Positions 9,601-17,469 of a DNA stretch of 64,000 nucleotides are shown here, in pieces. The notes below the pieces were generated by a model. The model had not been told where the DNA came from and ran no database searches. It was given only the letters and a program-made list of their open reading frames with translations. This DNA comes from Polyangia bacterium (GTDB lineage Bacteria; Myxococcota_A; Polyangia; Nannocystales; Nannocystaceae). Positions within the stretch are counted from its first letter, which is position 1. The number at the start of each line of letters is the position of its first letter. Position numbers and translations under genes: made by a program. The stretch is from contig JAUHWG010000002.1 in the NCBI GenBank assembly GCA_030424595.1, positions 124,001 to 188,000 on the forward strand. The letters are read 5' to 3'.

Positions 9601-12543
9601 AACACTCAGCTGCGGGGGCTCGTGGATCCGCGCGCCCGCGCGGCGACGGCCTATCGCATCGGCCGGATCTACGAGGAGCGGCAGAGCTCGCTCGACAAGG
9701 CGCTCGCGGCCTACCAGCGGGCGATCGAGTCAAAGCCGGACTTCCGCCCCGCGCTCGACGGGGTCGCCCGCGTCCGCGCGCTCCAGGAGAGCTGGCCGGG
9801 GGTCGTCGACGACCTCGCCCGCGAGGCCTCGACCGCCGCCGACAAGGCGCTCTCGATCGCCGCGCTCCTCCGGGCCGGCGAAGTCTGGAGCGAGCATCTT
9901 CAGCAGCCGGAGCGCGCGATCGCCAGCTATGAGTCGGTGCTCGAGCTCGACCCGGAGAACCTCGCGGCGCTCTTCGCCCTGGAGTCTCTCTACCGCGAGA
10001 AGTCGGCGTGGAACATGCTCGCCGACGTCTACGCCCGCCAAGCGCGGATCCTCCGGGATGATGGCGCTAGGATCGCTGCGCTGCGGGAGCTCGCCCGAAT
10101 TCAGAGCAGCCAGGGCGGTGGGATCGACGCAGCCCTCGACACCTTCGCGGGGATCCTCGACGTCGATCCCAACGACTATCACGCGCTCGTCGCGACCGAG
10201 CGCACCGCCCTAAACGTCGTCGACGACGAGCTCCTCAGCTTCGTCGACACGCGCCTGGTCGAGGCGCGGAGCGATCGCTCGCTCCTCGGCGCCTACCAGA
10301 CCCGGCTCGGAGAGAGCCAGGAGCGCCTCGGCCAGCTTCGCGTCGCGCTCGCGGCCTACGAGGCGGCGCTCGGGCACGACTCCGAGTCGCTCGCTGCGAT
10401 GTACGGGATGATCCGCGTGGCGACGACGCTCGACGAGCCGCGCGCGCTGGTCTTCGCCAAGACGCGCCTCGCGAAGGTGGAGCGCGACGGCAAGGTCGCC
10501 GCCGAGCTCCTCACCGACATCGCCAAGCTCCGCCTGCAGCGCCTCGACGACGTCGAGGGGACCGTCCATGCGCTCGAAGAGGCGCTCGACCGCTGGCCCG
10601 ACCACGTTACGGCTGCGGGCCTGCTGGACGAGATTCTCCTCGCCAACAATCAGGCAGAGACCCTCATCGAGCGCCTCGGTCACGCGGCCGAGTCGGCGCG
10701 CTCCGAAGCGCGCGCCTCGGAGCTGTGGGCGCGGGTCGCCGAGCTCTACGCGGAGCACCTCGACAACCTCCCGGGCTCCATCGCCGTTCTCCGCCGCTCG
10801 CTCCGAGACCGGCCCGACCACACCCAGAGTCATCTCCTCCTCGGCGACCTCTTCGGCCGCAACACCCAGTGGAGCGAGTCGGCCGACGAGTACCGCAAGG
10901 TCCTCGCGGGCAACGCCAACGCGGAGACGATCTGCTACGCCAACACTCGCTTGGCGGTCTGCCTCGCCGAACACCTCGACGACCTCGCCGGCGCCCGCGA
11001 GGCGATGGCCAAGGTGCTCGCGATCATGCCCGACGATCGGGACACGCTCCTCCTGCTCACCGACTATCACGCGCGAGCCCGGGACGTTGAGGCGGCGACC
11101 GAGGGGGCGCGCCAGCTCCTGCGGGTGTCGACGAGCCGCGAGGACCGGATCGACGCGATCATCCACCTCTTCCGCGTCGAGCTGACCCTCGGCCGTCGTG
11201 AGCAGGCGCGCGAGGTTCTCCTCAACGCTGTTATGCTCGAAGGGCCAGGCGGTATCGCATCTCGCGAGTACGCAGGCTTCGTCCGCAACGAGGCGGACTG
11301 GGAGCGCTACGAGGAGGCCCTGCTCAAGTTCCTCCGCCAATCGGAGCAGGAGGGTGCTCCCGTCGTCCCGACCTACCTCGCGATCGCAGAGGTTCAGGCG
11401 GAGCGGCTCGGCACCATCGGTCGAGCGATCGGCACCCTAGAGCAGGGCTTGGCCAACGTCGGCGAGAGCGAAGCCCTGCGGGTGGAGCTCGCGCGATGGC
11501 TCCGCGCCGACGGCCGCCTGCCCGAGGCGATCCGCGCCTATCAGCATCTCCTCCAGCGGCACCCCGCATCCTCCCCCGGCTGGCGAGGTCTCTTCGACAG
11601 CTACACCTCCGCGAAGCGGGCCCAAGAGGCGACCTTCACCCTCGCGCCGCTCTGCATCCTCGGCGAGGTCAGCGAGCACGAAGCGCGGGTCATGCAGTCC
11701 TCCGTCCCGCGGCCCCCGGTCGGCAACCCGGGGATCCTCCACCCGGACAACTACCGTCCGCTGGTCGATCGCAGCGACCACGGTGCGATCGCAGAGCGGC
11801 TCCTCGCGATCATCGACTACAGCCTCGCGCGGCTCTACCCGATCGATCTCGAGGCCTACGGAGTCTCGAGCCGCGACAAGATCACAAGCCGCTCTAACGA
11901 CCCGCTGCGCGCCCTCGCCGATCGGGTCGCGCAGATCTTCGCGATCCCAGACTTCGAGATGTACATGATCCGCTCCCAAGGGACGCGGATCAGCCTCGAC
12001 TTTGGCGCCGCCCCGGCGCTCCTGATCCCGGCCTCTGTGCTCCGGCTCAACGAGACCCAGCAGGTCTTCGTCCTCGCCCGCGCCCTCGCAGACGTCGCCC
12101 GCGGCCTCCACCCGCTCAGCAAGTTCAAGGCCCAGGACTTGATGCTGATCCTCGCCGCCGCCGCGCGAGCCTCCAACCACAACTACGGATCGACCCTGGC
12201 CGACGGGAGCGCTCTCAACGAGCTCAACCGGCGGATCATCAAGGCGCTCCCGCGCAAGGATCGCAAGGCCTGCGAAGACGTCGCCGCCGCCTACGCCTCA
12301 GCTCCGCCGATCGACTTTGGCGCGTGGGTCCACGACAACGTCTTCGCCGCGACCCGCGTCGCGTCCCTCGTCGCCGGCGACCTCGTCCTCTGCGTCGAAG
12401 TCCTCCGCCAGGAGGATCCCGCGCTCGCCTACCTCGAGGGCGAGGACATGGTCGGCACATCCGAAGTCATCGCCGACCTCATGCGCTACTGGTGCAGCGA
12501 TGCCGCGCTCGAGCTGCGGCGGCGCCTCGGCAAGCGAGGGTAG
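6607..12543 (+). CDS. Giant TPR-repeat protein (1978 residues)
   Basis: Cytosolic scaffold-type protein; function not recognised. Residues 1-~330 are low-complexity, rich in Pro/Lys/Ala, with an Asp-Val run at ~195-210 encoded by GACGTC repeats near 7189. From ~340 to ~1680 there are several dozen degenerate 34-residue TPR-like helix pairs with the usual A-x-x-x-Y/L and D-P/E-N pattern (EAYEAALGHDSESLAAMYG, RRILKIDANHLGAIHALQR). Residues ~1690-1978 form a separate C-terminal domain (DHGAIAERLLAIIDYSLARL to LRRRLGKRG), also without a recognised name; several large deltaproteobacterial TPR proteins end in a similar way (from memory). No signal peptide. GTG start at 6607 with weak AGGT upstream. 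Monocistronic, followed by a hairpin. Confidence 0.88.
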   Translation: MASDDKKSGSKKPPRLPPRGGKIDPSGDGVPSSPPLGLPRLPGRSPGSSLFGGLPPLPSRPGSTGKDEASSMSKPPPVERREDKDQDRPKEKHKRPPSLASALSRGLPRLGGAEPEKKAEPTPPAAPDFPKRQAPRAEAEAKPSDPKPNPLTGLSELVRPQRLPPGVTATQPIDLDNLDFEIEDTEAPEEVSADVDVDVDVDMDVDVDLEIDLADEPAPAPAPPAPTMIAAPVPSPSPPRPPPKPAVSPAPPPSPRAGDSGIRGAPPPAPALSSGSTGPGRTRLSVRPSPAAPAAPSAPPFAASSPRVKPRPSETLRTSEGTPAPLVDYSAATGAEPFVEQARLLIRDWEGELGGKPDLFRAARLHYEIGRLCEHPIADLAKAATAYQKSLGLSADHLPSLVGARRVLLAQRDYAKALPLFDAEVKLSADPSHKAALIYAKGRVLEDSMGKEPEARSAYAEALDLSPANASVLKALERIDHRTSNWGGLEKVYGRVASSVELDPRHRAAIIIRRAHLLETRTGDAEMAVELYETALDLDERAVGAYAALKRLHHGKARWRELIHVLEREAKQTEDREVRAMAHYRVARLHSERLGNRDLAITSLERSVKEVPENRLALEELVELYRSAQRFDAMAATLDRMVQRVESASERISLLYRLGELHEGPLDDEETAIGWYEASLAAEPAYLPGLRALSKLYTKREAWDALIAMNLAEAEAIQDSLRKAGAFLRVAEIFELHKGDPRTAIEHHARALSLDPSLAASFKALVRLYTDSKQYRELIELYERGIDGAENDAIRVAYLFRIGDIYIDNLRDPVQAMHSYRRILKIDANHLGAIHALQRAADQAGRTKDLVEALELEASKTREESRVIVLLHRAAELLDSELDDRDGALARLRRILEIDSSYQPALASAGRLYFRSGRWEDLYRTYEQELAITEPGRATVALLHTMGALAEEKLGRVEQAIECYRRASKADPKHGPSLEALARILSEGERWRELIAVLNTQLRGLVDPRARAATAYRIGRIYEERQSSLDKALAAYQRAIESKPDFRPALDGVARVRALQESWPGVVDDLAREASTAADKALSIAALLRAGEVWSEHLQQPERAIASYESVLELDPENLAALFALESLYREKSAWNMLADVYARQARILRDDGARIAALRELARIQSSQGGGIDAALDTFAGILDVDPNDYHALVATERTALNVVDDELLSFVDTRLVEARSDRSLLGAYQTRLGESQERLGQLRVALAAYEAALGHDSESLAAMYGMIRVATTLDEPRALVFAKTRLAKVERDGKVAAELLTDIAKLRLQRLDDVEGTVHALEEALDRWPDHVTAAGLLDEILLANNQAETLIERLGHAAESARSEARASELWARVAELYAEHLDNLPGSIAVLRRSLRDRPDHTQSHLLLGDLFGRNTQWSESADEYRKVLAGNANAETICYANTRLAVCLAEHLDDLAGAREAMAKVLAIMPDDRDTLLLLTDYHARARDVEAATEGARQLLRVSTSREDRIDAIIHLFRVELTLGRREQAREVLLNAVMLEGPGGIASREYAGFVRNEADWERYEEALLKFLRQSEQEGAPVVPTYLAIAEVQAERLGTIGRAIGTLEQGLANVGESEALRVELARWLRADGRLPEAIRAYQHLLQRHPASSPGWRGLFDSYTSAKRAQEATFTLAPLCILGEVSEHEARVMQSSVPRPPVGNPGILHPDNYRPLVDRSDHGAIAERLLAIIDYSLARLYPIDLEAYGVSSRDKITSRSNDPLRALADRVAQIFAIPDFEMYMIRSQGTRISLDFGAAPALLIPASVLRLNETQQVFVLARALADVARGLHPLSKFKAQDLMLILAAAARASNHNYGSTLADGSALNELNRRIIKALPRKDRKACEDVAAAYASAPPIDFGAWVHDNVFAATRVASLVAGDLVLCVEVLRQEDPALAYLEGEDMVGTSEVIADLMRYWCSDAALELRRRLGKRG

Positions 12544-12552
12544 GGGCCTGTC

Positions 12553-12584
12553 GCGGTAGGACCTCACAGAAGAGAGCCTACCGC
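12553..12584 (+). terminator. Hairpin after the TPR gene
   Basis: Perfect 8-base stem GCGGTAGG/CCTACCGC with a 16-base loop, 10 bases after the TPR stop, followed only by TCTTGC. Possible weak terminator; the T-tract is poor. Confidence 0.4.
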
Positions 12585-12659
12585 TCTTGCGCCCTTCACG
12601 GCCGATGTCAGCCCAGAGCCCGCGGCAGTGCCGAGGCCGAGGCCGAAGAGGAAGTCACC

Positions 12660-12721
12660 GGCGCCGCCGGGCACGAACATCCCGCCGACCGGCGCCGCCG
12701 GGCACGAACATCCCGCCGACC
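12660..12721. repeat. Two perfect 31-bp tandem copies
   Basis: The 31-base unit beginning GGCGCCGCCGGGCACGAACA is present twice (12660-12690, 12691-12721). It lies 17 bases downstream of the stop of the GHKL-nuclease gene, in the 195-base gap between it and the TPR gene. On the minus strand the copies supply two ATG codons; from the one at 12680 a 38-codon frame (MFVPGGAGDFLFGLG...) runs to 12564. It may be a small gene or a remnant; I cannot decide. Confidence 0.75.
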
Positions 12722-12738
12722 GCCGCCGCGACGCAACT

Positions 12739-14703
12739 CTACTTGAGGGCGCTCTTCGGCAACAGTTTGGCATGCTGCTCGCGCAGATGGCGCATCGCAT
12801 CGTCGGCCTGAATCTCGACATCCAGTTGCTGGCGGAAGAACTCATGTCGGCTCTGGGCTCGTCGGAGAAGCGTCCCCCAGTCCATTGCCCACACTTCGAG
12901 GTTTTCCTGCTCAAACACCAAGCCAGGTGGCCGATGCTTCTGGCTCGTCATCATCTTGGCGTAGTCATCAAGTTCGTTACTCACGGCCCAGAAAGTCCAG
13001 CGGGTGTCTGTACTTACAAACCTTTCATGCGATGCAATCGCACGCGCGTACTTCATGCACTGAGAGATAGCCTCTCCGTCGATCTTGACCGTAGGACGCT
13101 TCAGTTCCACCACAAGGAACTCACGACCCTCGCCACCCCAGTGGTTTTTCGCCCTGCCGAACATGAGATCGACGATTCCTGAGCCACCTGTATGTGTCCG
13201 CACAGGGTCCAGAACGCCAACTTCTATGCTCAACTTCTCCATAACTGCCCGTAAGGCAACGGTTAGCCCCTGGTCGTCGACCATCAGGTGGAATTCTTCC
13301 CCGAAAAGCCACGTGTGTGCTGCCAGGATACGATGAAGCTGTGTCCTCTCCTTGAAGCTCTTCTTATGCTCGGGATCAAAGAGCAACTCACCCAGGCCAG
13401 TGAGGATCGAGAGGCGATCGGTGACCACTTTGCTCGCGTTGATGATGGAGGAGAGAGACGTTCTCTTGAGCAGCTTGGCGAAGTCCTGCCGTTCCTTCTC
13501 AGGAAGTTCGAGCACCTCGGTCAGGATGGTGGCCAGGGCCTCAGGGCTCTCCTCAAGAGCCTGTCGTACAAGACGAAACGTCAGCCTGCGCCCGCGGACA
13601 TCCCTCTCAGAGAAGTCAGGTAGGTGGCGATCGATGCGCACTGCAACGACATCGAAGACCTGTCGCTCCGCGCCCTCAACGGGGCTCTTCGCGTCTCCCT
13701 CATAGGGGTAGACGTCCTCCTCTTTCCATCGTTGCAGTAGCTGTTCAGCCGCTTGGGCTTCGCGCTGAGCGAAGTGCTCTCGCAATGCAACCTTTGCCTC
13801 ACCAATCAGCTTGCTGAGCCCAGGGTGCAGTTCGGGCGTCTCCAGCAGATTTTCGGCCTCGAGGTGTCGGACATAGTTGGAACGCAAGTAGGCCGTGAAG
13901 TTCCTGCCTGGCGCTTGGATCCCGGGGGAGATTTCGTTCAGCGTGCAGCCCTCTGCATCGCAGAGGTACAGGCGGCGTGAGGTCACATTCCGCCACTCGA
14001 TCACGGAGAGTTCAGCGCTATGGAGGCCTTCATCGGTTTCAACCGGGCCAATCTCATAGTCCTCGCGACAGATCTGTGCTTCGCTCGGATTCAGGCTCTG
14101 CCCTTCGTAGATGACCTCTACGCCTGGGTACGCTTCCAGATAGACCGCAACAGCTTCCGCGACATCGAGTCGCGCACGGGTTCCACTGAGCGAGATCCAG
14201 TCCTTGTGGGGATTCGTGATCTGAACCTCAGTACCAGTCCGTGCGCCTGGGCGAATCTCGACCTCGGTGAGCTCAAACCGCTTGAGATCCGAGTGCTGGC
14301 CTATGATGGAGAAGCACTTGACGCCGCCGTCGTCTGCAAATCGCGACATCCACTCGACACGGGACCCGAGCCCAAATGCCTTGAAACGCCCCTTTCCAAG
14401 GCTCCCGTGGAGTGCTCGCCCGTTTTTGTCCGTCTTGCATTTCGACTTCTTCCAAGATCCGCCTAGATTCCCGAAGAAACCTTCGACGCGCGCGGGGTCT
14501 ATTCCGTGACCGTCGTCTTTCACCGAGATGCGTTCAAGGCCCTCGATGGGGTTCCGCGTGAGCGTTACCGTCACGCGGTTGGCATCTGCATCAAGAGCAT
14601 TCCATATCAGCTCTAGGATGCCGTTGAGGGGCTTGCCTCCAACGGAGGCCAGCCGCTTGATGTGATCGGGCTTGACGTGCACTGCGACAGACTTGGAACT
14701 CAT
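12739..14703 (-). CDS. GHKL ATPase fused to a PD-(D/E)XK-like nuclease domain
   Basis: 654-residue, two-ended protein. The N-terminal ~200 residues are a Bergerat-fold (Hsp90/MutL/MORC-type) ATPase. It has the N-box ELIWNALDADA (E31, N35, D38), the G1 motif VKDDGHGID (~61-69), G2 HGSLGKGRFKAFGLG (~99-113) and GTEVQITN. The C-terminal part has DLMFGR then FLVVELKRPTVKI and AISQCMKYARAI, i.e. D...(E-x-K)...Q, as in PD-(D/E)XK and Shedu-like nucleases. The middle is helical. This architecture resembles prokaryotic MORC-like/GHKL proteins of restriction or defence loci, but the role is inferred. ATG at 14701-14703 has GAGG 9 bases upstream; an upstream in-frame start at 14733 is less likely. The gene is A+T-richer than its neighbours (33 G/C in bases 13021-13080), suggesting transfer. 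It stands alone on this strand. Confidence 0.8.
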   Translation of the reverse strand: MSSKSVAVHVKPDHIKRLASVGGKPLNGILELIWNALDADANRVTVTLTRNPIEGLERISVKDDGHGIDPARVEGFFGNLGGSWKKSKCKTDKNGRALHGSLGKGRFKAFGLGSRVEWMSRFADDGGVKCFSIIGQHSDLKRFELTEVEIRPGARTGTEVQITNPHKDWISLSGTRARLDVAEAVAVYLEAYPGVEVIYEGQSLNPSEAQICREDYEIGPVETDEGLHSAELSVIEWRNVTSRRLYLCDAEGCTLNEISPGIQAPGRNFTAYLRSNYVRHLEAENLLETPELHPGLSKLIGEAKVALREHFAQREAQAAEQLLQRWKEEDVYPYEGDAKSPVEGAERQVFDVVAVRIDRHLPDFSERDVRGRRLTFRLVRQALEESPEALATILTEVLELPEKERQDFAKLLKRTSLSSIINASKVVTDRLSILTGLGELLFDPEHKKSFKERTQLHRILAAHTWLFGEEFHLMVDDQGLTVALRAVMEKLSIEVGVLDPVRTHTGGSGIVDLMFGRAKNHWGGEGREFLVVELKRPTVKIDGEAISQCMKYARAIASHERFVSTDTRWTFWAVSNELDDYAKMMTSQKHRPPGLVFEQENLEVWAMDWGTLLRRAQSRHEFFRQQLDVEIQADDAMRHLREQHAKLLPKSALK

Positions 14704-14840
14704 TGCCGTGGGCCTCACCGCGCAGGCTCGCACACGGCCTCAGTGGCAGCAAGCTTACTGGCCCGCGCCCCTCGCGCTGCACGTCCACCACGATGGACGC
14801 CCCTGCTGATGAAGGGCCGATCCCTGCAACGGTTGCTTGA

Positions 14841-15599
14841 CTATGAGGTGCCCATCTTTCTGATGAGCGCATCCGCGAACTTCATCACGAGCGGCGACTC
14901 GGCCGCAGAGCCTAGGCGATCGCAGGTCTTGTTGAATAGGCGCTCCGCGGTCGTCCCTTCGAGCGCTGCCGCCGCGGCCCGGGTGCACTCCTCGACCTGC
15001 GCCGTCCGCTCCGCCCGCTCCTGGAGGGTCGTGAGCAGGGTCGTATCCGCGTCCTGGATCCGCGCGTTGATCGACCGGGTGATCTCCTCCTCGGCCTCCA
15101 GCGCCGCCATCGTCCGGGCGTGAAGCTTCTGCGCCTCGCGAGCGTGCTCCGCGCGCGCCTCGGCGAGGAGCTCGCGCTGCGCGGCTAGCGAGGCGTCGAG
15201 CGACCGCTCCTCGTTGAGCTGGTGCTCGCGGATCTGCGAGTAGGAGACCTGGAGCGTCTCGAGCTGCGCCTCGAGGCGGATGCACTCCTGCCGCAGGTGG
15301 GCGCGGCGCGTCTCGAGGTCCTGGATGTTGGCGTCGTCGAGGAGGTCGATCTCGCTGCCGCCGCCCTCCTCCGAGGCGGTGCGCGGCGCGATCGAGCGGC
15401 CGTCGATGACGACGACCACGTTCGGCATGTGCGGCGTCCGGTACTGCCGGGCCTGCCGCCACCAGACCTCGCACTCGCGCGGCTGCAAGAAGGTGAGCTT
15501 CTTGACCCCGTGCGGGTCGGATCCCTTCGGCCCCGGGCGCCGGTAGTAGAGCGTCACCTCGACCAGATCCTGCGCCTCCACGGTGTCATCCTGTTGCAT
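14841..15599 (-). CDS. Coiled-coil protein, divergent from the J-protein
   Basis: 252 residues, not recognised. The N-terminal ~75 residues look like a small beta-rich domain (VEVTLYYRRPGPKG, then NVVVVIDGRSI). Residues ~95-185 are a long Glu/Arg/Ala-rich coiled coil (RAHLRQECIRLEAQLETL, QRELLAEARAEHAREAQK). The C-terminus is helical. No signal or membrane segment. G+C-rich like the chromosome, unlike the genes on either side of the J-protein pair. ATG at 15597-15599; the divergent J-protein starts 25 bases away, so the two control regions must overlap and a shared function is plausible. Confidence 0.7.
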   Translation of the reverse strand: MQQDDTVEAQDLVEVTLYYRRPGPKGSDPHGVKKLTFLQPRECEVWWRQARQYRTPHMPNVVVVIDGRSIAPRTASEEGGGSEIDLLDDANIQDLETRRAHLRQECIRLEAQLETLQVSYSQIREHQLNEERSLDASLAAQRELLAEARAEHAREAQKLHARTMAALEAEEEITRSINARIQDADTTLLTTLQERAERTAQVEECTRAAAAALEGTTAERLFNKTCDRLGSAAESPLVMKFADALIRKMGTS

Positions 15600-15624
15600 T
15601 CCGAATCTAATATCATCGGGCCTA

Positions 15625-16320
15625 ATGCAATGGTTTGAGCGCCTTGGCGTGCCCTCTACGGCCTCTCGCGATCAGATAAAGAAGCGATTCCGGCAGCTCA
15701 CCGCCGAGCTCCACCCCGATGTGAAGCCCGGCGGCGAGGAGCTGTATCGCCGGATCGTCGAGGCGTACACAGCCGGCCTCGCCGCGGCGCGCGGACAGGC
15801 ACCGCCGTCGAGTCGGCGCCCGAACGTGGCGCCCGGCGGGAACCTCTGGCGACAGGTCGTCGTCCCGCTCCGGACCTCGATCGTCGGCGGCGTCGTCGAG
15901 GTCGAGACGCGAGGCCAGCGCGTCAACGTCCGCGTGCCGGCGGGAGTCGCCCAGGGCGTGAGGCTCCGGGTCACCGGCCACGGCGAGCTCGGCGACCCGC
16001 CCGGCGACCTCATCCTCGAGGTCGTCCACGGCGACCACCCGTCATGGATGCGGAACGATCCGGACGTCCTCTGCTCCGCCCGGGTCACCTGGCTCGAGGC
16101 TTACAGGGGCGATGCGGTCCAGATTGAGACCCCCTGGGGGCCTCGCTGGATCACGCTGCCGAGTGGGACGAGGGAGGGGGACCGGATGACCCTCACCGGC
16201 CACGGCCTGCGGAACGGCCAACGTCACGGCGATCTGCGCGTCGCCGTCCGGCTCATCCCCCCGGTGCCCGGCTCACGCGCTCTCGAGGAGGCTCTAGCGG
16301 GCGCCACATTCCGCAACTAG
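15625..16320 (+). CDS. J-domain (DnaJ/CbpA-like) co-chaperone without zinc centre
   Basis: 231-residue Hsp40-type protein, expected to stimulate the ATPase of a DnaK and deliver substrates. The N-terminal J domain (~1-50) carries the essential HPD in AELHPDVKPGG. A short linker is followed by a DnaJ C-terminal substrate-binding region (VVVPLRTSIVGGVVEVETRG, GVRLRVTGHGELG, LILEVVHGDHPSWMR, ITLPSGTREGDRMTLTGHG). No Cys-rich zinc domain and no G/F region, so it is type B-like and short; DnaJ is usually ~370 residues. ATG 15625 (MQWFERLGVP) preferred to the upstream in-frame ATG at 15583, which would overlap the divergent gene. No DnaK is nearby. A diverged copy of its 3' end lies at 17290-17469. 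Confidence 0.82.
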   Translation: MQWFERLGVPSTASRDQIKKRFRQLTAELHPDVKPGGEELYRRIVEAYTAGLAAARGQAPPSSRRPNVAPGGNLWRQVVVPLRTSIVGGVVEVETRGQRVNVRVPAGVAQGVRLRVTGHGELGDPPGDLILEVVHGDHPSWMRNDPDVLCSARVTWLEAYRGDAVQIETPWGPRWITLPSGTREGDRMTLTGHGLRNGQRHGDLRVAVRLIPPVPGSRALEEALAGATFRN

Positions 16321-16402
16321 GCCGGATAAGAGACTGTGCGCAATCATTGCTTTGGAGTAGGCGGCACCAAGGCGCTCACCCAACCAGAGGCCTCGCGGGT
16401 TC

Positions 16403-17137
16403 CTACTTCAAGAGGCGGGCGGGATCAAGGACGCCCATCTTGATGAATGCAGATATGATCTTTCCTGCAGCAGCGGGGTTTTTGCGGAGCCCAGCGATCA
16501 TGGGGAGAAGCACCGGGGGGATATCGGTTCGGTCACCGAGTGAAGATAGAAGAGCGTCGATCAGTTCATCGGACTCAATTATTGCCTCGATCAGATCCTT
16601 GATGCCTTCTTCACGGCGTAGGGTCGTTTCCTCGCCGAACTGAGGGAAGTTGAACTTGCTGTTCTTTGCATGTTCGAGGAGGTGATTGTCAGTCGTTGGC
16701 GCTGTTGCATACCAGGTGAGGCGTTCACTGAGTTGGCCCGCAAGAGACTTCAGCCCCGAGGGGGTGTTGTCGTAGCTGATGTATCTCTGATGTGAGACAT
16801 CGAAGGGGGCGTAGACGGCGGCAGAGTTGTCGCGCAGGATTATGGTGCCACTTCTACAAGCATGGCGGATGCCTAACTCATAGAACACATTGGGGTTTGC
16901 GTATGTAATGTCAGCGACAACGATATCGGCGTGCATTAGTCGTGTCAGAATGTCCGTCGTAATGGTGCCCTGAGCTGCGACCTCGTCAGCACGGATGATC
17001 TCAAGGCTCGGATCTGCCCGCAATAGGGCAACCTTAATAAGGTCCTCGTAGATCTTACGCAGGTCATGCTCGGAGACTGTTGTGTCTCCTATGGTTTGAT
17101 CTCCGATGGCCATGACTACAAAGCATGTTCTCGACAT
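16403..17137 (-). CDS. TIR/nucleoside deoxyribosyltransferase-like protein
   Basis: 244 residues. The first ~150 form a Rossmann-like fold of the TIR/2-deoxyribosyltransferase group: start CFVVMAIGD, then IYEDLIKVAL, EIIRADEV, and the diagnostic MHADIVVADITYANPNVFYELGIRHA spanning ~68-93, in which E87 of FYELG is the likely active-site Glu. The helical C-terminal ~90 residues (IKDLIEAIIESDELIDALL) are not recognised. Relatives include NAD- or nucleotide-cleaving proteins and immune-signalling proteins; an effector role is inference. ATG at 17135-17137 with GGGAG 8 bases upstream. Base composition is far below the region (31 G/C in bases 16441-16500), so it is probably acquired. It lies between a J-protein gene and the truncated tail of a second one. 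Confidence 0.72.
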   Translation of the reverse strand: MSRTCFVVMAIGDQTIGDTTVSEHDLRKIYEDLIKVALLRADPSLEIIRADEVAAQGTITTDILTRLMHADIVVADITYANPNVFYELGIRHACRSGTIILRDNSAAVYAPFDVSHQRYISYDNTPSGLKSLAGQLSERLTWYATAPTTDNHLLEHAKNSKFNFPQFGEETTLRREEGIKDLIEAIIESDELIDALLSSLGDRTDIPPVLLPMIAGLRKNPAAAGKIISAFIKMGVLDPARLLK

Positions 17138-17289
17138 TACGGCTCTCCCTGGGTGGTGAGGCTACGCGCCGCGTGAGCAGTGACCGGGGTTATCTCGCAT
17201 TCTCTGGAGACTTGGAAGACCGATCCGCCCGAACCTCCAGCATCTCCCGGCGAGACTTCGCGAGACATCCGACCGGGAGCACGGGAGTT

Positions 17290-17469
17290 CTCCGGCGAGT
17301 CACGCTCCCGAGCGGCACGCAGGAGGGCGATCGGATGACTCTCGCGGGCCACGGACTCCACGTCGGCCCGCGCCACGGTGACCTGCGCGTCGCCGTCCGC
17401 CTCGTGCCGCCGGTGCCGGGCTCGAGGACCCTCGAGGAGGCCCTCGCGGGGGCGACGTTCAGGACGTAG
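17290..17469 (+). pseudogene. Truncated 3' end of a second J-protein gene
   Basis: From TLPSGTQEGDRMTLAGHGL to the TAG at 17467-17469 the frame matches the last 55 residues of the J-protein at 15625-16320 at 47 positions. No J domain or start precedes it; the open frame further 5' (to 17125) overlaps the start of the opposite-strand TIR-like gene and has no similarity to the J-protein. This is the tail of a paralogue whose 5' two-thirds have been lost, probably when the TIR-like gene arrived. Confidence 0.8.
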
